A DNA stretch of 63,224 nucleotides from Hyphomicrobiales bacterium (GCA_900470095.1 UBZM01000075.1:1-63224), one strand, 5' to 3'. Positions 42,697-52,008 are shown, counted from the first letter of the stretch. Program-made: numbers and translations. The notes: generated by a model from the sequence alone, not told the origin.

Positions 42697-43019
42697 GATG
42701 AGCCCCTCCGCGATGGCTTTCAGGCCCCATCCTATCGCAGAGGCTCACGGGCTTCTCAAGACTCGGCCGGCGCGCGGCGCTCTGGCGATTAGCCAGGGCG
42801 TGGCACCGGCGAACGCCTGGGGCTCCGCTCGGCCACCGTTTACATCGGCGTATCCGGCCCTTGCGAGGGAGCCGCTGGTGCAGTCCGGCCTTGCTGCGAC
42901 GGCTGCCGCACCGTCTCAAAGAATCTTAATTCCTTTCTCGCACATGAAGGGAATGACGCTGCCGTAGAGGATTCTCCCGACCTCGCCTGACGCTCCACGG
43001 CTGAGGTCCCAACGACGCG
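42697..43019. promoter_or_regulatory. Control region between the sigma factor and the GGDEF gene
   Basis: About 323 bases between divergent genes. On the minus strand GGAGGGG (42704-42710) is the sigma-factor ribosome binding site. An inverted repeat ATTCC (42929-42933) / GGAAT (42950-42954) with a 16-base spacer lies in its middle; GGAAT-like blocks resemble ECF -35 elements, so autoregulation is conceivable but unproven. Confidence 0.35.
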
Positions 43020-44192
43020 ATGAACATGGACCTTCCGACCTTCTGGTATCTGACCGTTGGAACATTGGTGATCGCCACCGCAATGACCCTGTGGGAGCGA
43101 CAGGCGCATGGCGAGCGCGCGGTCCCGCTCGGAATCTGGGCCGCGAGCTATGTCGTCTTCGCCATCGGCTGCGTCTTCGCGATGAAGCGCGATGCGTTTC
43201 CCGGCGTGACGGGTGCGGCGCTCACCAATATCCTCTTTGTCCTGGCCTACCTGATGGTCCTGCAGGGCGTCCGTTGCCTCGACGGAAAGGCAAGAATCGC
43301 GTGGCCGGCCGCGCTGCTCATCGCTGTCGCCGCGATCTGGGCCATCGCCGGCGAACCGTACCCGGTTCACGTCTGGACCTATGTCGCCTCGCTGCCGATC
43401 GCGCTTGCCTGCATCCTGACTGCCATCGCGCTGTCGCGCAGCCGCGCAGTGAGGGAGCTTCGCTCCCGGCCGGTCGCCATCGCCGTCTTCTTCGGCCACG
43501 GCGTGTTCTATCTCCTGCGTGGCACCGTCGCGCCTTTGCTCGTCGCCTTCTACGGCGAGAGCCTGCTGCCGGTTCTCGCCGAGGTCACGATGTACGAGGC
43601 GGTGCTCTTCACGGTCGCGATGCCGATGGCCTTGATGGCCCTGATCCGCGAGGAGTATCAGGCGCAGCTCCTGGCCGTTTCCCGCACCGATTTCCTCACC
43701 GGGCTGCGCAACCGCCAGGGCTTTTTCGAACTGGGCGCCAGGGCGCTGCGGGATGGGGCGACGCAGCGGCCGGTCTCACTGCTCGCCTTCGACCTCGATC
43801 ACTTCAAGGCGATCAATGACCGCTATGGCCATGACGCCGGCGATGCGGTGCTCAAACTCTTCGCCACGGTGGCGCGCGACATCGCACGCGCGGACGGGAT
43901 CATCGGCCGCCTGGGCGGGGAAGAGTTTGCGATCCTGCTGCCGGGCCAGGACAGCACCGCCGCAAGCCGGATCGGCGAGGCTGTGGCCAGGGGATTTGCC
44001 GAACGCGCCGCGCGGAGCGACGGCCTGAAGCTGACGGCCACGGTCAGCATCGGCCTGGCCGAAGCCGCATCGAACACAACCGCCCTCGCCGAACTGCTCT
44101 CGGCCGCCGACCTCGCGCTCTACAAAGCAAAGGCGCTCGGAAGGAACCGCATTCAGGTGGCGGGGGCGAAAACGGTATCCGAAGCGGCGTGA
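43020..44192 (+). CDS. Membrane GGDEF diguanylate cyclase
   Basis: About 390 aa. The N-terminal 210 residues hold six or so hydrophobic segments (FWYLTVGTLVIATAMTLW and on), a membrane sensor. The GGDEF domain runs from SRTDFLTGLRNRQGFFELGA to the end. The catalytic A-site is RLGGEEFAILLPG (GGEEF) with FDLDHFKAINDRYGHDAGD before it, so it should make cyclic di-GMP. An RxxD inhibitory site five residues before GGEEF is absent, so feedback inhibition may be weak. It faces the defence island. Confidence 0.93.
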   Translation: MNMDLPTFWYLTVGTLVIATAMTLWERQAHGERAVPLGIWAASYVVFAIGCVFAMKRDAFPGVTGAALTNILFVLAYLMVLQGVRCLDGKARIAWPAALLIAVAAIWAIAGEPYPVHVWTYVASLPIALACILTAIALSRSRAVRELRSRPVAIAVFFGHGVFYLLRGTVAPLLVAFYGESLLPVLAEVTMYEAVLFTVAMPMALMALIREEYQAQLLAVSRTDFLTGLRNRQGFFELGARALRDGATQRPVSLLAFDLDHFKAINDRYGHDAGDAVLKLFATVARDIARADGIIGRLGGEEFAILLPGQDSTAASRIGEAVARGFAERAARSDGLKLTATVSIGLAEAASNTTALAELLSAADLALYKAKALGRNRIQVAGAKTVSEAA

Positions 44193-44366
44193 TGCCGAGC
44201 GGAGGGCGCCAATGGCGTCAGGCTGCCAGCCACTTTCTGCGTCGACGATAGCCGCCTGCCCGCCGGTACACTGCGCTGCCCTGCGCCGCATTGCGCCCGT
44301 AAACTCTCGTTAGACTTCAGGGCAATGTCCGCGGCGCCGTCTGGCTGAGGCTATCAGCTGGCGGGC

Positions 44367-46040
44367 TCAAAGGGAGACGGCCTTGACCCCGAACAACTGC
44401 TCCATCCGCGACTGGTCGCCATTGCCCAGATTGGCAACGATGAGCTTGTCCTTCGCGCGCGAGCAGCAGACATAGAAGAGATTTCTGGTCCGCTGCATGC
44501 GAGATTCGCTTTTGTCAGCCCCAGCCAGGAGATTGCCAAAGGAGTATTGGTTCCAGTTGGCTCCTGCGTCGTCCAGAATCACCAAGACATTCTGGAATTC
44601 GTCGCCCTTCACGCCATGCTTGGTTGAGTAAGGAAGGCTGTTCTCCAACACGGCCCTATAGGTGCTGATTTCCTGGTAGGGAATAACCATTAGCGCCGTC
44701 AGCAAAGCTTGGTGTTTGGCCGCGGATGACCCCTCTTCGGCCGGTTCGAAACTCCCAGAGACTGCGAGTTCCAGATCATCAAGCAGCGGTAGCAAGGCGG
44801 CTGACTGGATGTGGCGCAGCACGTCCCCCAGCGAGGCCCCACCATCGGCGAGTTGGGTGAGCTTGTCCAAAGCGCTTTTGACCAACGCCTTTTCCGATTG
44901 GGAGGCGATGGGTCTTTTCCGGTCGCTCAGTAGCGAGATTGCTCGGCCCACTTTCTTCTCCCGCCAAGCTCCGATCACCGCATCGATATTCTTGATCAAG
45001 AAAGCAGCAATAGGATCTTCGCCTGCTTGGAAACTATCCTTCGCGAAGCCCCCCCGGTCGTTGTAGGCATTCCACAGGCGCTCGTACCCGGCCTTTCGCG
45101 CGATCAGGCGATGGGTGAGAAACAGAACCTTCAACTCCCCTTCGATCTCTAATCCGAAATCGTCTCGCGCTTTATCTAAAGCCGCTTGGGTCACATCGCT
45201 TTCAGGGTTCAGCCCAGGCAGGCCCACATATACCGCTGCCCCATCCAAGTTTTTGCCGGAGGGGACCTGTTTGATGTCATCTCTAACTTTGTTGAGAACC
45301 TCGATCACCGCTTTCGAGCATCGGTAGTTTTCTTCTTTTTTGATCGTCACCAATGCGGCCTGATGATGGCCAGCTAATTCGCCAACGCCATCCGGATAAA
45401 TGCTCTGCAGCTTGTCACCGAAGAAGCCGACGACCGGCGGGGCATCTGCCTTGATGAGATGATCCATCAGGATCGAGATCACGCTTTCATGAGTGTCCTG
45501 ATACTCATCGACGAAGATGAAAGGAAATCGGGCTGCCACGATTCTGGACAGGACCGTGTGGCTCCGGAACATCACCTCGGCCACGCCGAGGAGATCGTCG
45601 TGGTAGATGCGTCCCTCAAGGAAATTGGCGCCACGGTCGGAATAGGTAACCGTCGGCCTAGCCTGCATCGCAGCGGCTAACTCGGTCTCATGTACCTTAC
45701 GTCGACTCTTCGCGGGCAGCTCAGAATTGAAGGTGATGAGGGCTATCCTAATCTCCTTCTGAAACGCTTTGATCGCGTCCCACAAGAAGTCGTGGATCGT
45801 GGTCACTTTGAAGAGTGGGTCGTGGTCCGTCCTCTCCAGAATTTCGTTCTTAGCCACATTGGTGAAGGTGATGCATGCAACGTGCTGACCATCTTGGATC
45901 AGCCTCCTACGGGCTGGGCCACGAATGTGGTCCAGCGCCCTAATCAGTGACGATGTCTTGCCGGACCCCGCCCCCGCATCAATCAAAAAGCTCTGGCGCT
46001 TGTTGAGGCATTCGAGGATTTTTTCATCGGCGGGGGTCAT
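44367..46040 (-). CDS. UvrD/Rep-like helicase, GajB-like (Gabija-type)
   Basis: About 557 aa superfamily 1A helicase. Motifs: AGAGSGKTSS (I, residues 22-31), CITFTNVAKNEI (Ia), FIFVDEYQDTHES (II, 177-183), FFGDKLQSIY (III), ENYRC (IV), STKHGVKGDEFQNVLVILDD (V) and LFYVCCSRAKDKL (VI). It is shorter than UvrD or Rep, which fits GajB-like proteins. ATG 46040 shares one base with the stop of the OLD nuclease gene, so the two are translated together. As in Gabija systems it probably recognises DNA ends or single strands of invading DNA and activates the partner. Confidence 0.9.
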   Translation of the reverse strand: MTPADEKILECLNKRQSFLIDAGAGSGKTSSLIRALDHIRGPARRRLIQDGQHVACITFTNVAKNEILERTDHDPLFKVTTIHDFLWDAIKAFQKEIRIALITFNSELPAKSRRKVHETELAAAMQARPTVTYSDRGANFLEGRIYHDDLLGVAEVMFRSHTVLSRIVAARFPFIFVDEYQDTHESVISILMDHLIKADAPPVVGFFGDKLQSIYPDGVGELAGHHQAALVTIKKEENYRCSKAVIEVLNKVRDDIKQVPSGKNLDGAAVYVGLPGLNPESDVTQAALDKARDDFGLEIEGELKVLFLTHRLIARKAGYERLWNAYNDRGGFAKDSFQAGEDPIAAFLIKNIDAVIGAWREKKVGRAISLLSDRKRPIASQSEKALVKSALDKLTQLADGGASLGDVLRHIQSAALLPLLDDLELAVSGSFEPAEEGSSAAKHQALLTALMVIPYQEISTYRAVLENSLPYSTKHGVKGDEFQNVLVILDDAGANWNQYSFGNLLAGADKSESRMQRTRNLFYVCCSRAKDKLIVANLGNGDQSRMEQLFGVKAVSL

Positions 46041-48058
46041 CAAGGTAAACCCTCCTTCGCCAGCCACTCCAGCCCGTCCTGAATGTATTTGGGCGTGTTC
46101 CAACCTGGCTCGGCTATCAGGTCCAAGGCGAAATCGACCTTCCCAAGTTTGCCACTCAGGTTGTAGCCTTCGGCAGGGAGACCAATCTTCACAGCCTTTG
46201 AAACGGCCCCGGAGGTTGCGTTCAGTTTCGCGTGGTGGGCCGTCAGCCAAGGGACGTTGGCGTAGATGAACGCCTCCTCGAAGGAACGCCCACAATGTCC
46301 CCCTTCTGCAACCTGATAAGCGACGCGAATCCGGCCTTGCGTCTTATCGTCGTCGGTCGCCTTCGTCAGGTCTGTGGTCGTGGTCCTCTTCGGCAGCCAT
46401 TCTCGCAGGCAGGCGTTACTGGTGCCGTTTCCGGTGGCCACAGGGCACTTCTCGGAGTTGCCGTCCACGGAGTCGAAGTCCGTGACGATGAGCGTCGGTA
46501 TACCCAGGAAATCGATCAGAGGTTTGAACTTGTGCGCGTACGCCCCACCCACTTCGGAGATGCTGACGTACTGGCTGGTGAAGTGCTCGAAGCCAACCTT
46601 CTTTGCGCAGTTTTCGATCATCATCGGCAGGAGCAACCGCTCCACCTGACCTTCCACGAAGATAGCCTTGTCCGCGAAGAACAGATCGCAATGCGTAAGC
46701 CTGATATAGCGCCGGAGGAACCCCAGAACCTCCGGCTGCGTCGGTGGAAGCGGCAGCTTGGAAAGATCCTTGACGCACACCTCGCGTCCGGTTCGGCGGA
46801 AGTAGCGCACCGGCTCAAAGGCCGACTGCGCGATCATGTGTGAAGAGTGAGTGGAGAGGAGGACCTGCGCAGTTGTGCCTCCATCACTTTCGAGGGCTTT
46901 GGAAACCTCACTGATGAAAACCACCTGCATTTGCGGATGCAAATGCGCTTCAGGCTCTTCGATGGCGATGATGTGGACGCGAGGGCGTTCGTCGGGCGCG
47001 GCTTCGAGTGCTGCTCTGAAGGATTCCAGCTGCAATACGATGTAGATCAGGTTCTTGTAGCCTAGCCCGTTGTATTTCTCGGGCAGCTCGAATTCATCCA
47101 TGACGCCAGTTTTTCCGGCGTGTTGGCTGGCATAGAAGATCCTCGCATTGTCGCGGTAAATGGTTTCCGCGCTCATCTCTGCTCTCACGCGGAGGTCTGG
47201 CGCAGCTTGCCCCTGAGGATAGCCAAAATTTTGCAGACGTTTAGTTAGACGCCCAAACGCCGAATCGTACTTGGTTGTGAGGTCAGCAGCGCTCGCGGTT
47301 AGCGCGTCCTCGATGACCTGATAGCCGGCTGCATCGTTGACTTTATAGAACTTCGTGTAGTGGTCATGGAGCAGCTTCGACAGTTTCGCAGATCGCGCAT
47401 TGTCATCGTCATCGACGTGGCGTTGGGCTGGCACCAAATCGATCTTGAGCAAGCGTTTGGGGATCGCTCCATCCTCCAACTTTTCCGCCTCGCGGCCGTC
47501 CAGTGACACCTTGTAATAGGATCGGCTGAAGTAGGTGCGGAATGAGTCTCGGAGAAATTCGCAGAGGGTCAATTTCTTGTTGACGCGCGCCTCGAAGTCA
47601 TCAACCAGCTTCTTGGCATTCTCCAGCTCGTATTCGATCCGGAGACGCACGCTCTTGTTGCCGGGTGCAAGGTCCATGAGCAGTTGGGTGGCTGCGACGA
47701 GATCAACTGGATCATTCTCATAAGAGAACGTCAGGTCGATCCGCATGCGTGGCGCGAGTTTTCTGGCGAGAGCGTACTTATCCTCGGGCTGGACCTTGCC
47801 CGGCAAGCCGGCTTCAATCCGCTTGAAATCCTTATGCCGCACCTGAGAAAGGTCGTGGAAGGAGATGCCAGAGATCTTCGCACTGGAGTCGCCGTCAGAA
47901 GCCCTGGGCTTCGTGAACAGGCGAAGGGCGTCCATCACCGATGTCTTGCCGCTGTTGTTCGGGCCGACGAGGATCGTGGTGATCTTCTCTTTCGCAAGAT
48001 CGATCGAGAGCCGCCGAAGGAGGCGGAAATTCCGAACCGAGATTGTTTCAAGCCGCAT
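46040..48058 (-). CDS. OLD-family ATPase/TOPRIM nuclease, GajA-like (Gabija-type)
   Basis: About 672 aa. The ABC-type ATPase is split: Walker A VGPNNSGKTSVMDAL (31-45), then a long coiled insertion, then IAIEEPEAHLHPQM (Walker B and signature, about 365-377) and LLSTHSSHMI. The TOPRIM nuclease follows: AIFVEGQVERLLL (Glu469) and LIVTDFDSVDGN (Asp527, Asp529). This is a class 2 OLD nuclease, the kind next to a UvrD-like helicase. It is longer than the usual GajA. It likely nicks invading DNA when nucleotide levels fall. Base composition is lower in GC than the flanks. Confidence 0.9.
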   Translation of the reverse strand: MRLETISVRNFRLLRRLSIDLAKEKITTILVGPNNSGKTSVMDALRLFTKPRASDGDSSAKISGISFHDLSQVRHKDFKRIEAGLPGKVQPEDKYALARKLAPRMRIDLTFSYENDPVDLVAATQLLMDLAPGNKSVRLRIEYELENAKKLVDDFEARVNKKLTLCEFLRDSFRTYFSRSYYKVSLDGREAEKLEDGAIPKRLLKIDLVPAQRHVDDDDNARSAKLSKLLHDHYTKFYKVNDAAGYQVIEDALTASAADLTTKYDSAFGRLTKRLQNFGYPQGQAAPDLRVRAEMSAETIYRDNARIFYASQHAGKTGVMDEFELPEKYNGLGYKNLIYIVLQLESFRAALEAAPDERPRVHIIAIEEPEAHLHPQMQVVFISEVSKALESDGGTTAQVLLSTHSSHMIAQSAFEPVRYFRRTGREVCVKDLSKLPLPPTQPEVLGFLRRYIRLTHCDLFFADKAIFVEGQVERLLLPMMIENCAKKVGFEHFTSQYVSISEVGGAYAHKFKPLIDFLGIPTLIVTDFDSVDGNSEKCPVATGNGTSNACLREWLPKRTTTTDLTKATDDDKTQGRIRVAYQVAEGGHCGRSFEEAFIYANVPWLTAHHAKLNATSGAVSKAVKIGLPAEGYNLSGKLGKVDFALDLIAEPGWNTPKYIQDGLEWLAKEGLP

Positions 48059-48339
48059 TCAACGTCCCCCCGAACGTATCTTATCCCGCGGTAGTCACAA
48101 CTAAGCCTTGCTTCACGCGAGTTTGAATTTCTGTACCCGGATCAACTTCGGGTAGTGCAATCATCGCATAGCGTGTCGGGCATTTTTCTCAAATGGATTT
48201 CCGGACTAAATGACCCCGATTGGCTGCGGATGGACGCATACAGCACCAGCGTTGGGGGTTGCGCGTGAACATCCGCTCGGCGGGTATGAATCTAGGGCAG
48301 CTACTGACGCAAATGTCGATTAAATGCGAGAGGCGCTAC

Positions 48340-49557
48340 CTATGATTGGAAGACATCAGGGCGAAGCGACTGCAACTCATCTGCAAGACGATTGCGCCCA
48401 AGTTTCCGAAGGCCGCGAATCAGCTCCATCAGCAAATTGGTTTTCGACATGATGTCCGAAACTGCATGCAAAGCTTTATTGTGATCCGTGAGCTTGAGAC
48501 GGGTCGCGAGTCGATCTTCATATTGTTCGCAGAATCCGAATCTACCGTCGCGGCCGAGATAAAATATTGTCTCTAAGTCCGCGATCTCTTCAGGGGTCAA
48601 CGCAACTGCTACAGTTTCTTCTGCCGCCCTCCTAACGATCTGGCCTTCGCGGAACTTGTCCCAGTCACGATCCCAGTAGTCGAACTCGTTGGCCTCCTCA
48701 CCGCAGCGAGGCGTATGTACCTTCGACCATTCGGTGACCACCAAATGGGCATGCTCATCAGTGAGGTAGGCTAAATCAAATTCAATGCCGATTACGCCGC
48801 CCAATTCACGGTGTTTCTGGATAACATCAAGGGCAGCCGAGAAGCGACGGCTTCCCAGTTCGAACTCCCTCATCACTGCCTCTTTCGAAGTGACGAAGAC
48901 CTCGCTATCCCAGAAGCTGCGTTGCGGTAACATACTGGCAACTCGATACAAATCTTTGCGCGACAACTCAGGCGTCGACGTTCCGATCCTACCTTCCTCT
49001 TCGAGACCCATAGCTCGGTACTTTAGCGCCTTGAGGATCTCGCTTAATTCTATGAGGCCTTTGCGAATGTGGCGTAGGTTGACCAGAGACTTGTCTGCTA
49101 GGCTTTTCTCGCCCTCCTGCGTTTCTGCATAGCGGAGTTGCTGCCCATCCTCATCGATGGCGCCAAGACTTTCGACATATGGCTTCAACGCCGCGATCGA
49201 CTTCCGCAGATCGGAGTCGCCGGTTGCGGCATCTTTCAAAACCTCCCAGTGAGCTTGGATGTCGTGATTTCTTTTTGCTCGTTCGGTTAGAATTCCGCCG
49301 GCGAAAAGTCGATCGATGGCGAACTTGAGCGTCAACTCGACCGCATGCCGTGCATTGTAAAGGATGGGCATGGCCAATGTGTCGCGCTTTGCCCATTGCC
49401 GTTTGTCAATCACTGCCGCGACGATCTCGAGGGCGGCTTCCATGTATCCGTCAACGTAGTTTTCGTGGTCTCCCTGCCGACCGATACACGCATTCCACTC
49501 ACCATCATGGATAACCGCAAAGAAGGGATCTGGTGCGCGCTCGGTCTCTGGGGTCAT
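48340..49557 (-). CDS. Hypothetical protein with HEPN-like N-terminal region
   Basis: About 405 aa, soluble. Around residues 60-90, MPILYNARHAVELTLKFAI looks like the first helices of a HEPN-type domain. RNHDIQAHWEVLKDA and later GAIDEDGQQLRYAE fit the pattern common in HEPN proteins of defence loci; the canonical R-x4-6-H nuclease motif could be RHAVEL or RNHDI but is not certain. The C-terminal half is not recognised. ATG 49557 is used (GTG 49572 upstream is possible). It runs toward the OLD nuclease gene, 281 bases before it, at the same low GC. A third defence component is likely but unproven. Confidence 0.65.
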   Translation of the reverse strand: MTPETERAPDPFFAVIHDGEWNACIGRQGDHENYVDGYMEAALEIVAAVIDKRQWAKRDTLAMPILYNARHAVELTLKFAIDRLFAGGILTERAKRNHDIQAHWEVLKDAATGDSDLRKSIAALKPYVESLGAIDEDGQQLRYAETQEGEKSLADKSLVNLRHIRKGLIELSEILKALKYRAMGLEEEGRIGTSTPELSRKDLYRVASMLPQRSFWDSEVFVTSKEAVMREFELGSRRFSAALDVIQKHRELGGVIGIEFDLAYLTDEHAHLVVTEWSKVHTPRCGEEANEFDYWDRDWDKFREGQIVRRAAEETVAVALTPEEIADLETIFYLGRDGRFGFCEQYEDRLATRLKLTDHNKALHAVSDIMSKTNLLMELIRGLRKLGRNRLADELQSLRPDVFQS

Positions 49558-49883
49558 GGCTGCTAAGATCACGTAGTTTTTGATTACCGCAGAATACCTA
49601 GCGGATGTATTTGAAGGAAATGCCCCTCTGAGCGTTAAATTTAAGGATCGCGTAGCTTTTGCACAATCTAAATCAGACTTTGCGGCAGCTATTTAAGAGA
49701 CCACGAACCAGATTGAGCCCGACATATGTGCACTAAGCGTTCAACCAAGGCCCATTTGCCGAATCGGCTTGGCAACCGATGAGTTCGACGATAGGGAGAA
49801 GCGGCTCGGAACCACGATCCAGCAAGGCTTGGGTTGACGCCCTGCCAAGTTCGCCCCCCGACGGCGCGCTAGCAACGCGCGGC
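49558..49883. promoter_or_regulatory. AT-rich gap at the right edge of the defence island
   Basis: About 326 bases without a gene, AT-rich to about 49740 and then returning to typical GC content; this change may mark the island boundary. A 15-base imperfect direct repeat (ATCACGTAGTTTTTG at 49570 and ATCGCGTAGCTTTTG near 49649) lies just upstream of the HEPN-like gene. No attachment site or integrase was seen. Confidence 0.4.
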
Positions 49884-50591
49884 TCACCCCGCAAACACAG
49901 ACCGCTCCGCAAATCCCGTATGCCGACGCATCATCCGGCCCACCACCCGGTCGCGCGAGGTCCGGATGTGGCGCGCCACCGCTTCGCGGGCCGCTGACGC
50001 ATCCCGGCGCGCCAGCGCCTCGATGATCTCGTCATGGTCGTGGCGGACCTCTTCGCCGTCCCCTGCCGCGCCGAGATCGGCGAAGAGCAGGCGCTGCATC
50101 TCGTCCATGGTCTGGGCGATGCCGCGCAGGAGCCGGGTGTTGTCGGCAATGGTGGCGATCGCCTCGTGAAAATCCTGGTTGGCGCGCATGAAGGCGCGGT
50201 AGCTCGCCTGGTCGCCGATGCGCAGCTCGACGGAAGATAGCCGGCGCATCATGTCGACATGACTGTCGGTGATGCGCGGGGCGGCGAGTTCGGCTGCGGC
50301 GCATTCGAGGATCAGGCGCATCTGGATCAGCTCGTGGAAATCGCGGAGCGACAGCTCGGTGACGCTGTAGCCGCGGCGCGGGATGACGCGGACCAGCCCG
50401 TCCTGCCGCAGCCGCGACAGGGCCTCGCGCAAGGGCGAGGTGCTGACCTTGAAGCGCGCGACGAGATCCGATTCGTTGAAGACCGCTCCTTGCGCGATCT
50501 CCCCAAAGATGATCGCTGCGCGGAGTTCCTGATAGACGCGCTCGGCCAGCGAGAGCTTGGCATCGGTTCCTGCTTCGGCCTTGGCCGGCAT
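49884..50591 (-). CDS. GntR-family regulator, FCD type
   Basis: About 235 aa. The winged helix is at residues 15-80 (ESDLVARFKVSTSPLREALS, LVRVIPRRGYSVTEL) and the all-helical FCD ligand domain follows, with FHELIQMRLILECAAAELA and DFHEAIATIADN. ATG 50591 gives the normal length. It lies downstream of the MFS gene in the same direction, separated by a strong terminator-like hairpin. It probably controls the MFS/CapA divergent promoters at 52009-52235. Confidence 0.92.
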   Translation of the reverse strand: MPAKAEAGTDAKLSLAERVYQELRAAIIFGEIAQGAVFNESDLVARFKVSTSPLREALSRLRQDGLVRVIPRRGYSVTELSLRDFHELIQMRLILECAAAELAAPRITDSHVDMMRRLSSVELRIGDQASYRAFMRANQDFHEAIATIADNTRLLRGIAQTMDEMQRLLFADLGAAGDGEEVRHDHDEIIEALARRDASAAREAVARHIRTSRDRVVGRMMRRHTGFAERSVFAG

Positions 50592-50619
50592 GGTTTTAGC
50601 CCTTCGTGAAAAGGGTCGC

Positions 50620-50650
50620 GGCGCCTGATGCGCCGCGACCGCTCCCTGCC
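50620..50650 (-). terminator. Terminator-like hairpin between the MFS and GntR genes
   Basis: GGTCGCGGCGC (50624-50634) and GCGCCGCGACC (50640-50650) are a perfect 11-bp stem with a five-base loop. Read on the minus strand it follows the MFS stop (50680) and is followed by CTTTT, a short T-run. It is likely a Rho-independent terminator or attenuator limiting read-through into the GntR gene. Confidence 0.75.
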
Positions 50651-50679
50651 CTATTGGTCGGCGGGTTCGGCAGGCCCCG

Positions 50680-52008
50680 TCAAGCCCGGCGCCCTGCGAA
50701 GAAGCGCTGGACAACGATGAGGATGATGAGCGCAGCCAGCGCCTCGACGACCGCGACCGCAACCAGGCCGGGCGCGATCTGGCCGGTCGCGTCCTTTAGC
50801 AGGCCAAGGCCATAGGGGGCGAGAAAGCCGCCGAGATTGCCGAAGGAGTTGATGATCGCGATGCCGGCCGCGGCGGCCGTGCCGGCAAAGAGCCGGTTCG
50901 GCAACTGCCAGAACACCGGAATCGCGCCATAGGCACCGGCGAGCGCCAGCGAAAACAGCACGACGACCATTTGCGGCGAGCCGTGCAGGGCGAAAGCGAC
51001 GCCGGCGAGGCCGAGCGCGCCGACGATCAGCGAACCGACGCATTGCAGGAGCGGGCGCCCCGTCCGGTCGGCCATTAGGCCGTTGCCGATCATCACCGCC
51101 GAGCCGACGAGCGAGGCGCCCGAGACCAGCCAGCCAATGGTCGCGACGTTACCGAAGCCGGCCTCGCGCATGATCGTCGGGCCCCAGAAGGCGACGGTCG
51201 CGTTGGCGACGATGATGCAGAAATAGACCAGCGTGAAGATCCAGAGCCGCGGATCGCGCAGCACCGTCGACAGGCCATGCTCGCGCGGGCCGAGTGCCCT
51301 TGCATCGCGCTCGAGATCATCGCGGACCGCGCTGCGCTCAGCATCCGAGAGCCAATGCGCCTGTTCCAGTCGGTCGGTCAGCCAGGCCAGCGCAAAAAGC
51401 CCGATCAGGATCGTCGGAATGCCCTCGACGATGAACAGCCATTGCCAGCCCGACAGGCCGCCCATGCCCTGCATCCCGGTCATGATCTGCCCGGCAAGCG
51501 GACCGCCGATGACGCCCGACAGCGCGACCGAGGACATGAAGATGCCAAAGACTTTGGCCCGGCGCTCGCTCGGGAACCATTGCGTCAGGAACAGGATGAC
51601 GCCCGGAAAGAAGCCGGCCTCGAAGGCGCCGAGCAGGAAGCGCAGGACATAGAAGGTGGTCGGCGTCGTTGCATAGGACATCAGCGCGCAGATCGTGCCC
51701 CAGCCGATGGCGATACGGGCGATGGTCTTGCGCGCGCCGATGCGCTGCAGCAGCAGGTTGCTCGGCACTTCGAACAGGAGATAGCCGATATAGAAGATGC
51801 CGGCGCCGAGCCCATAGACGGCCTCGGAGAAACGCAGCTCGTCGGCCATCTGCAGCTTGGCGAAGCTGATATTGACGCGGTCGACCCAGGCCAGCACCCA
51901 GAGAACCATCAGGATCGGGATCAGCCGCCAGAAGATCCGGCGATAGGCGGTGTCGAGCAGTGTCGCGGTCGCGCGGGCGGCCGCGCCCGGTAGCGATGTG
52001 TCGGTCAT
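50680..52008 (-). CDS. MFS transporter, anion:cation symporter type
   Basis: About 442 aa with 12 predicted helices. The first loop is VDRVNISFAKLQMADEL, and the family motif FEVPSNLLLQRIGARKTIAR lies between helices 2 and 3, as in phthalate/tartrate/glucarate-type (ACS) carriers. The second half has FWQLPNRLFAGTAAAAGIA. ATG 52008 is preferred to 52041. It would import an organic acid by proton symport. The divergent CapA gene and the GntR regulator suggest a shared control point. Confidence 0.9.
   Translation of the reverse strand: MTDTSLPGAAARATATLLDTAYRRIFWRLIPILMVLWVLAWVDRVNISFAKLQMADELRFSEAVYGLGAGIFYIGYLLFEVPSNLLLQRIGARKTIARIAIGWGTICALMSYATTPTTFYVLRFLLGAFEAGFFPGVILFLTQWFPSERRAKVFGIFMSSVALSGVIGGPLAGQIMTGMQGMGGLSGWQWLFIVEGIPTILIGLFALAWLTDRLEQAHWLSDAERSAVRDDLERDARALGPREHGLSTVLRDPRLWIFTLVYFCIIVANATVAFWGPTIMREAGFGNVATIGWLVSGASLVGSAVMIGNGLMADRTGRPLLQCVGSLIVGALGLAGVAFALHGSPQMVVVLFSLALAGAYGAIPVFWQLPNRLFAGTAAAAGIAIINSFGNLGGFLAPYGLGLLKDATGQIAPGLVAVAVVEALAALIILIVVQRFFAGRRA

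Noticed and set aside
44193..44366. Possible attachment site or tRNA at the left edge of the defence island
   Set aside because: No tRNA-like sequence and no repeat matching the right edge could be found by eye.
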